Virus record (IMG/VR): IMGVR_UViG_3300022074_000013
Span: 1 to 64,000 of that record
Strand: one strand, 5' to 3'
Source of the DNA: a virus
DNA length: 64,000 nucleotides
Below, piece by piece: positions 46,433 through 54,376 of the stretch. Each line of letters opens with the position of its first letter. Within the stretch, counting starts at the first letter, position 1. The notes beneath the pieces were generated by a model. It ran no database searches, had not been told where the DNA came from, and saw only the letters and a list, made by a program, of their open reading frames with translations. The position numbers and the translations under genes were made by a program.

Positions 46433-46930
46433 ATGGCAACAATAGATGAATTTAAAGCGCAACTAATCGCTGGTGGCCCTAGAGCTAATAGGTTCCGAGT
46501 CTTCATACCTAGAACAGGTAATAAGATAGAGTTTCTATGTCAAGCTGCTCAGATTCCCGCTATGACTGTCGGTCAGGTCACAGTTCCATTCAGAGGAATG
46601 AACTTGAAACTTGCTGGAGACAGAACCTTTGAACCATGGGCAGTTACTGTAATCAACGATGTTGAATTCAGTGTAAGAAATGCCCTAGAATCATGGCAGT
46701 TGGATATCAGTCAGTTAGACTCAGGTATCGGTGCGATTAATAACGATTACTTGTTATCACGAGCATTCGTTGAACAGTTAAACAAAGATGACTCAGTCCT
46801 TGCGAGATACGAATTCTTCAATATGTTCCCTCAAAATATCGGTGGTATTGAACTGAATATGGGAACTGCTGACGAAGTTGAAACTTTTGAAGTTTCATTT
46901 GACTATTCTCACTGGGAAAGAGTTATTTAA
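46433..46930 (+). CDS. 19: Tail tube protein gp19
   Basis: 165 residues (T4 gp19: 163). Typical: GGPRANRFRVFIPR, CQAAQIPAMTVGQVTVPFRGMNLKLAGDR, then FEPWAVTVINDVEFSVRNALESW and EVSFDYSHWE at the end. It polymerises into the inner tube. The gene follows gp18 after 11 bases with AAGGGAGAAATAA as ribosome binding site. Confidence 0.96.
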   Translation: MATIDEFKAQLIAGGPRANRFRVFIPRTGNKIEFLCQAAQIPAMTVGQVTVPFRGMNLKLAGDRTFEPWAVTVINDVEFSVRNALESWQLDISQLDSGIGAINNDYLLSRAFVEQLNKDDSVLARYEFFNMFPQNIGGIELNMGTADEVETFEVSFDYSHWERVI

Positions 46931-46959
46931 TTAAAGTGAAATACACCCTTTTAGGGGAG

Positions 46960-46967
46960 TATAAATA
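46960..46967 (+). promoter_or_regulatory. Late promoter TATAAATA five bases before gp20
   Basis: Perfect consensus, then five bases and the ATG at 46973. TTAGGGGAG lies upstream of the box and would be missing from the late transcript, leaving it leaderless. Confidence 0.75.
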
Positions 46968-46972
46968 TTAGT

Positions 46973-48508
46973 ATGGAAATTTTTGGGTTTGAAATATCCC
47001 GTAAAAAGGATGAACTACGAAGCATAGAGGTGTCTAAGGCACCTTCCTTCGTCCCCCCTGTTGAAGATGACGGTACACCCGTCATTCAACAACAACCAGG
47101 CGGGTTCATATCAGGTGGAGCATATGGTTCCTACATTGATATGGAAGGTGGTATCAAGAATGAGGTTGGTCTCATTACAAGATACCGTGAAATATCTCTA
47201 ATCCCTGAGTGTGACTCAGCGATTGAAGATATTGTTAATGAGTGTATTACATCGGATTCTCAAGACAAGATTGTATCACTCGACCTCAGAAACGTAAAAC
47301 TTTCTGATAGTATCAAAAACAAGATACATGACGAGTTTAATCATATTCTTGCCTTAATGAAGTTCAATCAGAACTCTCACGAATTATTCCGAAAATGGTA
47401 CATAGATGGAAGGATATACTTCCATAAGGTCGTTGACGGCAAACGTCCGAAAGCAGGTATTGTAGACCTAAGAAACATTGACCCACTTAAAATTAAGAAG
47501 GTCAGAAATGTAATCAAAGGTAAATCGGACAAAGCAGGTGTTGACGTAATAAAACAAGTTGAAGAATTTTTTGTCTTCAACGATAAAGGTTTTGATAAAT
47601 CTTCAGCGAATGACGGAACGTCCGTGAAGATTGCTCCCGAAGCAGTATCATATACTACATCGGGTTTATTAGACTACACAAAGAACGTAGTCATTGGGTA
47701 TCTTCATAAAGCATTGAAGACTGCAAACCAGTTATCAATGATGGAAGACGCACTAGTTATCTATAGGATATCACGTGCACCCGAAAGAAGGATTTTCTAC
47801 ATTGACGTAGGTAACCTTCCAAAGGCAAAAGCAGAACAGTATTTGTCTGAGGTTATGAACAAGTATAGAAATAAACTTGTTTACAATGCAGACACAGGTG
47901 AAATCAAAGATGATAGAAAACATATGTCTATGTTGGAAGATTTTTGGTTACCTAGGAGAGAAGGTGGACGTGGGACAGAGATAACAACTTTGCCAGGCGG
48001 ACAAAATCTCTCGGAGATAGAAGACATTGAATACTTTAAGTCGAAGTTATACAAGAGTTTAAGTATTCCAGCTTCTAGAATGGAAGCAGACGCAGGATTC
48101 AATTTGGGACGTGCGTCCGAAATCCAAAGAGATGAACTTAAGTTTAATAAGTTCACGAATAGACTTCAAAAGAAGTTTAGTAGAGTATTTGTTGACGTTT
48201 TAAGAACTCAATTGATACTAAAAGAAATTGTAAGTGGCGAAGAATTTGACAAAATGGTCAAAGACTTCGTACAGTTTGATTATGCTAGCGATAACCACTT
48301 CGCAGAGTTGAAAGACGCTGAAATTATGCGTGAGAGACTTGAGACTTTATCAACCGTAGACGAGTATGTTGGTAAGTATTATTCTCAGGAGTTTGTACGT
48401 AAGAATATCTTAATGCAAACAGAAGAAGAAATGAAACTTATGGACAAACAAATGGAAGACGAGGGTGGAGACGAAGAAGGTGGTGACGATGAATTTGGGG
48501 GATTTTAA
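46973..48508 (+). CDS. 20: Portal protein gp20
   Basis: 511 residues (T4 gp20: 524). The family pattern is unmistakable: LITRYREISLIPECDSAIEDIVNECI near residue 63, then GKRPKAGIVDLRNIDPLKIKKVR and APERRIFYIDVGNLPKAKAEQYL near 268. ISRMEADAGFNLGRASEIQRDELKF-like sequence (ASRMEADAGFNLGR) near 370 follows. It makes the dodecameric head vertex. The C-terminus is a short acidic Gly/Glu/Asp tail. Confidence 0.95.
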   Translation: MEIFGFEISRKKDELRSIEVSKAPSFVPPVEDDGTPVIQQQPGGFISGGAYGSYIDMEGGIKNEVGLITRYREISLIPECDSAIEDIVNECITSDSQDKIVSLDLRNVKLSDSIKNKIHDEFNHILALMKFNQNSHELFRKWYIDGRIYFHKVVDGKRPKAGIVDLRNIDPLKIKKVRNVIKGKSDKAGVDVIKQVEEFFVFNDKGFDKSSANDGTSVKIAPEAVSYTTSGLLDYTKNVVIGYLHKALKTANQLSMMEDALVIYRISRAPERRIFYIDVGNLPKAKAEQYLSEVMNKYRNKLVYNADTGEIKDDRKHMSMLEDFWLPRREGGRGTEITTLPGGQNLSEIEDIEYFKSKLYKSLSIPASRMEADAGFNLGRASEIQRDELKFNKFTNRLQKKFSRVFVDVLRTQLILKEIVSGEEFDKMVKDFVQFDYASDNHFAELKDAEIMRERLETLSTVDEYVGKYYSQEFVRKNILMQTEEEMKLMDKQMEDEGGDEEGGDDEFGGF

Positions 48509-48511
48509 TAA

Positions 48512-48691
48512 ATGACTGAAATAGCAAAAAAGATAGTTGACGAAATAGAACAAGGTAAGTTGCAAGACGCTAAGGATTCTATTTTTGACGGCATTAAAGA
48601 GAAAGCTGCCCAAGCAGTGGACATGAAGAGAGTGGAAGCAACGGTTGATTGGATGAAAAATGAACCTGAAGCTACAGCAGAGGAAGAGTAA
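48512..48691 (+). CDS. 67: Prohead core protein, gp67-like
   Basis: 59 residues, starting four bases after the portal stop. It is charged and helical (MTEIAKKIVDEIEQGKLQDAKD at the start) and ends in an acidic tail. T4 gene 67 (80 residues) has the same place between genes 20 and 68 and the same small, charged, helical character. It would be an internal scaffold component cut up by the prohead protease. Identity rests mainly on gene order. Confidence 0.7.
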   Translation: MTEIAKKIVDEIEQGKLQDAKDSIFDGIKEKAAQAVDMKRVEATVDWMKNEPEATAEEE

Positions 48692-48988
48692 ATGAAATCT
48701 TTTGCATCTATATCAAGAGAACTTTATGAGGCGAAATTTAAGTTGCCTAAAAAACATAAAGAACTTAAAGTAGATACAATGAAAACTGGTGGAAAGACCT
48801 ACAACATTACCTATAGTAAAATGGGTAAAGACATTTACGCATTCGTTAATAATAATGAAACAGGGCCTTACAAGGACTTGAAGGACGCAGAAAAATCTGT
48901 GAAGGAATTATCCAAACTCTTTAAACAAATGAATTTTGAAGGGGTAACAGAAGAGGAAATTTTCAATGAAATTAATTTCAGAGTATAA
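48692..48988 (+). CDS. 68: Prohead core protein, gp68-like
   Basis: 98 residues, basic in the first half (EAKFKLPKKHKELKVD) and helical at the end. It starts with the base after the gp67-like stop and overlaps the gp21 start by 23 bases. T4 gp68 (141 residues) is the core protein in this place. Sequence alone would not identify it; the order 20-67-68-21-22-23 does. Confidence 0.65.
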   Translation: MKSFASISRELYEAKFKLPKKHKELKVDTMKTGGKTYNITYSKMGKDIYAFVNNNETGPYKDLKDAEKSVKELSKLFKQMNFEGVTEEEIFNEINFRV

Positions 48989-49610
48989 CGAAGCAAAACC
49001 ATTAATCGAATCAAAAGAAAATGGTAAAAAAGATTACTTTATCGAAGGTGTCTTTATGCAAGCAGACATAAAGAATCGTAACGGAAGAATCTATCCCAAA
49101 GAAATCATGGCAAAAGAAGTCAATCGTTACGTAAAAGAATTCGTAAACGAACAAAGAGCATTCGGTGAGTTAGGACACCCCGAAGGGCCAACAATCAATT
49201 TAGACAAAGTATCCCACATGATTACCGAACTTCACGAAGACGGTAGTAATTGGGTAGGTAAAGCAAAAATTTTGAGCACTCCAAATGGTGAGATTGTAAA
49301 AAATCTTATCAATGACGGTGCAAAACTAGGTGTCTCTTCAAGAGGACTTGGTTCATTAGAACAAAAATCAGACGCACAGTATGTGAAGTCGGACTTTCAA
49401 CTTGCAACTGCAGGTGATATTGTCGCAGACCCTTCAGCGCCAGATGCCTTCGTAGACGGTATCATGGAAGGTGTTGAGTGGATTATGGACAATGGAATCC
49501 TAAAAAGACAAGAAATGGAGTCTATGAGAGAAGTTTTAAAGAACGAAAAGCAGGTTAGACTTGAAGAAACAAAAATTAATTTATGGAAAACGTTCGTTAA
49601 GAACTTATAA
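48966..49610 (+). CDS. 21: Prohead protease gp21
   Basis: 214 residues (T4 gp21: 212). It has the herpesvirus-like serine protease pattern: H71 in FGELGHPEGP, S124 in LGVSSRGLGS, and Asp in AGDIVADPSAPDAF near 151-160. GVFMQADIKNRNGRIYPKEI near residue 28 is the conserved entry. The protease cleaves core proteins and the major capsid protein after LxE-type sites during head maturation. Confidence 0.95.
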   Translation: MKLISEYNEAKPLIESKENGKKDYFIEGVFMQADIKNRNGRIYPKEIMAKEVNRYVKEFVNEQRAFGELGHPEGPTINLDKVSHMITELHEDGSNWVGKAKILSTPNGEIVKNLINDGAKLGVSSRGLGSLEQKSDAQYVKSDFQLATAGDIVADPSAPDAFVDGIMEGVEWIMDNGILKRQEMESMREVLKNEKQVRLEETKINLWKTFVKNL

Positions 49611-49612
49611 CA

Positions 49613-49620
49613 TATAAATA
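49613..49620 (+). promoter_or_regulatory. Late promoter TATAAATA for gp22
   Basis: Perfect consensus just after gp21; predicted start near 49626. The short leader has ACAGGAGAAAA as ribosome binding site. Confidence 0.75.
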
Positions 49621-49648
49621 AAAAAGTAAACTCAAACAGGAGAAAAAT

Positions 49649-51013
49649 ATGGCAGAGTTAGATACAAACCAAGATGAGCTATTAGAGGCAGGACAACCTG
49701 ACGCTAAAGCTGAGAAAGGTGACAAAAACCCGCCTAAGCAAGGTTCAAGTGATTCCGCTAAAATAGAAAGTGGAAAAGCTGAAGTCGTCAAACCCGAAGA
49801 AAATCCTGTTGACAAAGCTGTCGATTCTGTAGATAAAGCAGAAGATGGAGTCAAAGAGATTTCCGCAGACCCACAACAAAAGGGTGAAGGGAAACCTGAT
49901 AAGGCTGAAAAAATCAAAGAAGGCGAAGGCGCTGACGAAGAAGCAGAAGTTTCTGAAGCAGAAGAAAAAGTTCCTTCCAAGATGGAAACAATCAAAGCTA
50001 TGGTCAACACAATGAAGGAAATGAATAAAGAAGACCTTCAAGGTATTTTCTCTTCTATTTCAGAAGATGAGGTTGACGAGTCTTTGACTAAGGCAGAAAT
50101 CGCAAGAAACATTGTCGAACTAGTTAAAAAACTAGATGACGAAAAGGTTCAAGAGATGTACGGCAAGATGAAAGGTGTCGAGGACGAAGAGGAAGAAGAC
50201 GAAGACAAGAAGATGAAAAAAGAATCTGTTGACGAAGAAACTTCCGAAGAACTCGAATCTAAACTTGTAGAGATTGAAATTGAAGACGACCTAAATGCAA
50301 TCTCAGAAGCATTAGACTTGTCAGAAGAGAACCGAGAAAAAGCTAAAACAATCTTTAAAGCTGCAGTATCAAGTAAAGTTGCAGAAGTTGAAAAAGGATT
50401 GAAAGAAGCTTACGAAACAGAATTACAAACCTCAGTAGATAAGGTCAAAGCCGACTTAAGTGAAGCAGTTGACAAATACTTGTCTTACGTTGCTGACGAG
50501 TGGACGAAAGAAAACGAATTAGCTATCGAGAGAGGTTTGAAAGCTGAAATGACTGAAAACTTTATTTCAGGATTGAAAACATTGTTCGTAGAACATTATG
50601 TTGACGTTCCCGAAGATAAGTATGACGTGATTGATGAGCTTTCTAATCGTCTCGATGAGATGGAAGTTAAACTTGACTCCGAAGTTCAAACAAATATGGA
50701 CATCGCAGAAGAGTTGAACACTCTCAAGAGAGAAAATGTGGTAAGGGATGCGTCTTCGGACTTAACTGAATCACAGAAAGAGAAATTAGAATCACTTGCA
50801 AACGGTGTAGACTTCAATGACGAAGCTGACTTCCAAGAGAAGATTGGTGAAATCAAAGAAGCATACTTCGGTATTGAAGGTGAATCTATTTCTGAGGATA
50901 CCGTAGTTGAAGAAGGAACTGGAACGCTTGAAGATGAAAACTCTTCACCTGTTATAGACCCTTCCCTTCAAAGGTATTCTGACGCAATTAGTAAACTAAA
51001 ACCATTAGGTTAA
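49649..51013 (+). CDS. 22: Prohead core scaffold gp22
   Basis: 454 residues, much longer than T4 gp22 (269). The first 200 residues are a very acidic Glu/Asp/Lys/Ala low-complexity region with tracts such as VEDEEEEDEDKKMKKE. The rest is helical coiled coil, with the family segment FISGLKTLFVEHYVDVPEDKYDVIDEL near 308-334. It is the main scaffold around which gp23 assembles and is removed by gp21. It lies directly before the capsid gene. Confidence 0.88.
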   Translation: MAELDTNQDELLEAGQPDAKAEKGDKNPPKQGSSDSAKIESGKAEVVKPEENPVDKAVDSVDKAEDGVKEISADPQQKGEGKPDKAEKIKEGEGADEEAEVSEAEEKVPSKMETIKAMVNTMKEMNKEDLQGIFSSISEDEVDESLTKAEIARNIVELVKKLDDEKVQEMYGKMKGVEDEEEEDEDKKMKKESVDEETSEELESKLVEIEIEDDLNAISEALDLSEENREKAKTIFKAAVSSKVAEVEKGLKEAYETELQTSVDKVKADLSEAVDKYLSYVADEWTKENELAIERGLKAEMTENFISGLKTLFVEHYVDVPEDKYDVIDELSNRLDEMEVKLDSEVQTNMDIAEELNTLKRENVVRDASSDLTESQKEKLESLANGVDFNDEADFQEKIGEIKEAYFGIEGESISEDTVVEEGTGTLEDENSSPVIDPSLQRYSDAISKLKPLG

Positions 51014-51033
51014 TTTAAAGGAGATTAAAAACA

Positions 51034-52347
51034 ATGTTTTTATCTGAAAACTTACAGGAAAAGTGGCAACCTATCCTAGAGCATTCTGATTTGCCAAAAA
51101 TCGAAGACTCTTACAAGAAGGCTGTTACCGCAGTAATCCTAGAAAACCAAGAAAAAGCTCTTAACGAAGATAGAGTTTCTCTTGACGAAGCTGCACCTTT
51201 AAATGCTACTGGCAGTTCTGCTGTATCTAACTGGGATCCAATCCTAATTAGTCTAGTAAGACGAGCTATGCCTAACTTGGTTGCTTACGACATTTGTGGT
51301 GTTCAACCAATGACTGGGCCAACAGGACTTATCTTTGCTATGAAAGCAAGGTATAACGACTATCCGACTCAAGGACGTGAAGGTAAAACTGAAGCTTTAG
51401 GGCTTGACGAACCTCATACTCCTTATTCGGCTGCTGCTCAGACAACTTCAGCTGGTGCATTAACAGCTGCAATCAGTGACCCATTTGACACTAGTTCGCC
51501 TTCTTATGAAGACACAACTGGTTCAGGTATGTCTACTGCAACTGCAGAAGCATTAGGTGATGTCGAAGCTTCCAACGGATTCGCTCAAATGGCTTTCACA
51601 ATTGAGAAAGCTACAGTAACTGCTAAATCAAGAGCACTTAAAGCGGAATATACTTTAGAATTGGCACAAGACCTTAAAGCAATTCACGGTCTAGACGCTG
51701 AATCTGAACTCGCTAACATACTATCATCTGAAATCCTTGCGGAAATCAACAGAGAAGTAGTAAGAAACGTTAACATACAAGCTAAAGTAGGTGCATCTGC
51801 AACTGCTTCTGCTGGTACTTTCAACTTAGATGTTGATGCTAACGGACGTTGGTCAGTTGAGAAATTCAAAGGTCTATTATTCCAAATAGAAAGAGAATCA
51901 AATGTAATCGCAAAAGAAACAAGACGTGGTAAAGGTAACTTTATCCTTTGTTCTTCTGACGTTGCATCTGCTTTATCAATGGCTGGTGTATTAGATTATA
52001 CTCCTGCGCTTAACACTGACATTAACGTTGACGATACTGGTAATACTTTTGCTGGTGTTCTAAACGGTAGAGTTAAAGTTTATATCGACCCATATGCTGG
52101 TGTTGATTACTTGACTGTCGGTTACAGAGGGTCTAACCCTTATGACGCTGGACTTTTCTATTGCCCATACGTTCCATTACAAATGGTTCGTGCCGTTGGT
52201 GAGAATACTTTCCAACCAAAAATTGGTTTCAAAACTAGATACGGAATGGTATCTAACCCATTCGTAGGTTCTACACCTGCTAATGGTCTAGCTTCTGCTG
52301 GTACAAACCAATACTACAGAAAGTTCGCAGTATCTAACATTCTATAA
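51034..52347 (+). CDS. 23: Major capsid protein gp23
   Basis: 437 residues against 521 in T4. The N-terminal propeptide (about 52 residues) ends in VSLDE followed by AAPLNATG, a good LxE site for gp21. The HK97-type body includes NLVAYDICGVQPMTGPTGLIFAMKARY (about 88-114), SRALKAEYTLELAQDLKAIHGLDAE and the strand GNFILCSSDVASAL. AAGGAGATTAAAAACA precedes the ATG; no late box lies directly upstream, so it is probably expressed from the gp22 promoter. Two terminators follow. Confidence 0.96.
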   Translation: MFLSENLQEKWQPILEHSDLPKIEDSYKKAVTAVILENQEKALNEDRVSLDEAAPLNATGSSAVSNWDPILISLVRRAMPNLVAYDICGVQPMTGPTGLIFAMKARYNDYPTQGREGKTEALGLDEPHTPYSAAAQTTSAGALTAAISDPFDTSSPSYEDTTGSGMSTATAEALGDVEASNGFAQMAFTIEKATVTAKSRALKAEYTLELAQDLKAIHGLDAESELANILSSEILAEINREVVRNVNIQAKVGASATASAGTFNLDVDANGRWSVEKFKGLLFQIERESNVIAKETRRGKGNFILCSSDVASALSMAGVLDYTPALNTDINVDDTGNTFAGVLNGRVKVYIDPYAGVDYLTVGYRGSNPYDAGLFYCPYVPLQMVRAVGENTFQPKIGFKTRYGMVSNPFVGSTPANGLASAGTNQYYRKFAVSNIL

Positions 52348-52375
52348 AGAATAGTTACTCAACCGAAATTAAAAA

Positions 52376-52399
52376 CCCCAGTTCGCTGGGGTTTTTTTT
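52376..52399 (+). terminator. Rho-independent terminator 1 after gp23
   Basis: CCCCAG, loop TTCG, CTGGGG, then eight T, 29 bases after the gp23 stop. It ends the head gene block. Confidence 0.9.
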
Positions 52400-52451
52400 G
52401 TTCTAAATAAAAGTGATACAAATCATTCGTGCAGGACGGTAGTATCTAAAA

Positions 52452-52479
52452 CCCCACTTCGGTGGGGTTTTTCTTTTTT
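52452..52479 (+). terminator. Rho-independent terminator 2 after gp23
   Basis: CCCCAC, loop TTCG closed by a C-G pair (the very stable UUCG tetraloop), GTGGGG, then TTTTTCTTTTTT. It backs up the first terminator 60 bases downstream. The 52 bases between the two hold no gene; the remaining gap to 52528 carries the promoter described next. Confidence 0.9.
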
Positions 52480-52497
52480 GTGTCTCAATTGTGACAG

Positions 52498-52525
52498 TTG
52501 TGTGACACTTTCGTGTCTATATACT
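52498..52525 (+). promoter_or_regulatory. Candidate sigma-70-type promoter after the terminators
   Basis: TTGTGT, 16 bases, TATACT. A 5-bp hairpin (GACAC/GTGTC, 52504-52517) lies in the spacer and could be a protein site. It would restart transcription for the small gene at 52528 and beyond. Based on hexamer match only. Confidence 0.4.
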
Positions 52526-52527
52526 AT

Positions 52528-52647
52528 ATGGCGTATATAAAACAAATAAACAAAAGATTTCATAAATTTATGAAGTGCGGTAGACTACCCAAGGTTATCA
52601 AACTAGCAGGACTCAGTGAGTTAAAGTTAGAATCAGAACAGTCTTAG
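52528..52647 (+). CDS. Small basic protein, unrecognised
   Basis: 39 residues, basic in the first 25 (AYIKQINKRFHKFMKCGRLPK), then a short helix ending SEQS. It begins a few bases after the TATACT box, with no ribosome binding site, so if real it is translated from a very short or absent leader. No family is recognised. Support is moderate: position after a promoter and a sensible composition. Confidence 0.4.
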   Translation: MAYIKQINKRFHKFMKCGRLPKVIKLAGLSELKLESEQS

Positions 52648-52653
52648 AAATTA

Positions 52654-52661
52654 CCTAAATA
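52654..52661 (+). promoter_or_regulatory. Late-type box CCTAAATA five bases before 52667
   Basis: TAAATA core with two mismatches to TATAAATA, and the same five-base spacing to the ATG as at gp25 and gp20. Confidence 0.5.
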
Positions 52662-52666
52662 GGTAT

Positions 52667-53203
52667 ATGACTACGATTAACAAATCTATACTTCAAAAGA
52701 ACAACTTTAGACTTCTCATCGATAAAGTTCCAACGGTGGAATACTTCGTGCGTACTGCAAATATTCCTGGCATATCATTCAGTGAGACTGCTGTACCAGC
52801 AGGTATAGGACTGGACGCATATTTTCCAGGCGATAAAGTTGAATTTGAAAAGTTATCTGTATCGTTTTTGGTAGACGAAGATTTACAGAACTTCAAAGAA
52901 GTATATGATTGGATGGATTCTATTGTACCTATACAAGACCCGTCTAAGTACAAAACACTTGTTGGTACAACTGCAACAGCAACAAACCAGTTTTCAAGTG
53001 CAGGTAATGACCTAAGTCAATATAGCATGATTACACTCGTACTAAATACAAATAAGAATATACCAAACAGATTCTTTAAATTTTATGACGCATTTCCAAC
53101 GTCACTAAGTGGATTGGAACTTGCATCAGGAGAGAGTGGTGAAGCTGTAATATGTACAGTAGACTTTAGATTTACTTATTATGAGATAGGAACCACTAGT
53201 TAA
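52667..53203 (+). CDS. Tail-tube-fold virion protein
   Basis: 178 residues. NFRLLIDKVPTVEYFVRTANIPGISF (about 12-37) and VEFEKLSVSFLVDEDLQNFKEVYDWM (about 57-82) are the strand-turn-helix pattern of tube-fold proteins common in marine T4-like phages. It ends with FRFTYYEI, like other tube proteins. Its place after the capsid gene and apart from gp19 suggests a tube-related completion protein (T4 gp3 would be a candidate by size, 176 residues), but the identification is open. Confidence 0.6.
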   Translation: MTTINKSILQKNNFRLLIDKVPTVEYFVRTANIPGISFSETAVPAGIGLDAYFPGDKVEFEKLSVSFLVDEDLQNFKEVYDWMDSIVPIQDPSKYKTLVGTTATATNQFSSAGNDLSQYSMITLVLNTNKNIPNRFFKFYDAFPTSLSGLELASGESGEAVICTVDFRFTYYEIGTTS

Positions 53204-53216
53204 AAACACATTTTCG

Positions 53217-53225
53217 TGATATAAT
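53217..53225 (+). promoter_or_regulatory. Extended -10 promoter of uvsY
   Basis: TGA followed by TATAAT (53220-53225): a perfect extended -10 element for host sigma-70-type polymerase. Six bases later comes the uvsY ATG, so the start point would be at or next to the start codon. The region around -35 (TAGTTA) is poor, as is usual for extended -10 promoters. Confidence 0.6.
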
Positions 53226-53231
53226 TATAGT

Positions 53232-53675
53232 ATGAACTTAGAAGAGCTACGCAAAGAGTGGGCTAAGGATTGTGAAGTTGACGATATCGAACTAGATAAA
53301 TCGTCTCTAGAAGTCCCCAAACTACACGCAAAATATCAAGAATTCTTGACCGATAATATATTGGTTCTCAAGAACTTAGAATTCCAATACAATATCCTGC
53401 TTAAAAATAAGTGGTTATGGTATAACGGAAAGATGTCTGAGGAACAAATAAAAGAACTTGGTTGGGAAGACGACCCCTTTGACGGTCTCAAAGTCATGAA
53501 GAATGATATGCAGATATGGTATAACGCTGACCAAGACTTACAAAGAATGAATGGTAAAGTGGAGTATCAAAAAATCGTTATCAACTTCTTGAAAGAGTGT
53601 ATGCAAAATATCACTTGGAGACACCAAACGATTAAGAATACAATCGACTGGCGAAAGTTTATGGCGGGACAATGA
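53232..53675 (+). CDS. uvsY: Recombination mediator UvsY
   Basis: 147 residues (T4 UvsY: 137). Features: NLEELRKEWAKDCEVDDIELDKSS at the start, PKLHAKYQEFLTDN, KNKWLWYNGKMSEEQI near 58, DDPFDGLKVMKNDMQIWYNADQDL, and RHQTIKNTIDWRKFMAGQ at the end. UvsY loads the UvsX recombinase on single-stranded DNA covered by gp32. The start follows an extended -10 element after six bases and has no ribosome binding site. It overlaps the next gene in ATGA. Confidence 0.9.
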   Translation: MNLEELRKEWAKDCEVDDIELDKSSLEVPKLHAKYQEFLTDNILVLKNLEFQYNILLKNKWLWYNGKMSEEQIKELGWEDDPFDGLKVMKNDMQIWYNADQDLQRMNGKVEYQKIVINFLKECMQNITWRHQTIKNTIDWRKFMAGQ

Positions 53676-54376
53676 TACTCAATAATTATATGTTTACAGC
53701 ACCTGAATTCTTTACTAGAGAAGAAGTTGCACAAATACATCAACATGCCAAAGGAATTCCATTAGATTTAGGACGTACAGGAAACGGACAAATGAATGAC
53801 CCTGATAGGGCACCTGACTCAGTAGACATGTCCGTGGCAGCTGAAATAAGACAATCAAAGGTAAAATGGTTTCTTGGTCAAGACCCAAGGTATAGAATGC
53901 CTGACAATATCATGGAAAAGATTAATGAGATTGTTGCCCAAGGAATGGACGAGTGTGGTTGGAACTTCAATTTATCTTGGATAGAAAACTTTCAATACAC
54001 AATCTACGACTACGAACCTGATTTACCTACAGGTGATTTCTATACATGGCATACAGACCATGGTGGTGAGTCAATCATGAGTATGGAAGGAATGCCAGAA
54101 CACAGAAAGATTAGTATGACTATACAATTATCTGACCCTTTAGATTATGAAGGTGGTAAGTTTCAATGGTTAGAACCAAATCCACAGTTTGATAAAATTA
54201 AGTTTGGTGATAAAAAACTTGATATCGATAAAGCAGTAAGAACTTTACCATTCAGTGCACAAGCAATCGGTTCAATATGTTTATTTCCAAGTTGGTTATA
54301 TCACCAAGTCACACCAGTAACGAGAGGAACTAGAGTATCAATAGTAGGTTGGTACAACGGCCCAGCATGGACTTAA
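53672..54376 (+). CDS. 2-oxoglutarate/Fe(II) oxygenase, P4H type
   Basis: 234 residues. Iron ligands H127-T-D129 (in YTWHTDHGG) and H211 (in YHQVTPV), with R221 (in GTRVSIVGW) placed to bind 2-oxoglutarate; GGKFQWLEPN and SICLFPSWLYHQ complete the barrel strands. It is coupled to uvsY through an ATGA overlap and runs into uvsW. The same gene position holds such an oxygenase in several cyanophages as I remember. The substrate is unknown; a protein or modified base is possible. Confidence 0.85.
   Translation: MILNNYMFTAPEFFTREEVAQIHQHAKGIPLDLGRTGNGQMNDPDRAPDSVDMSVAAEIRQSKVKWFLGQDPRYRMPDNIMEKINEIVAQGMDECGWNFNLSWIENFQYTIYDYEPDLPTGDFYTWHTDHGGESIMSMEGMPEHRKISMTIQLSDPLDYEGGKFQWLEPNPQFDKIKFGDKKLDIDKAVRTLPFSAQAIGSICLFPSWLYHQVTPVTRGTRVSIVGWYNGPAWT

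Noticed and set aside
54349-54366. TTG start for uvsW
   Set aside because: The ATG at 54367 gives the usual short N-terminus; the extra six residues are encoded inside the oxygenase gene.
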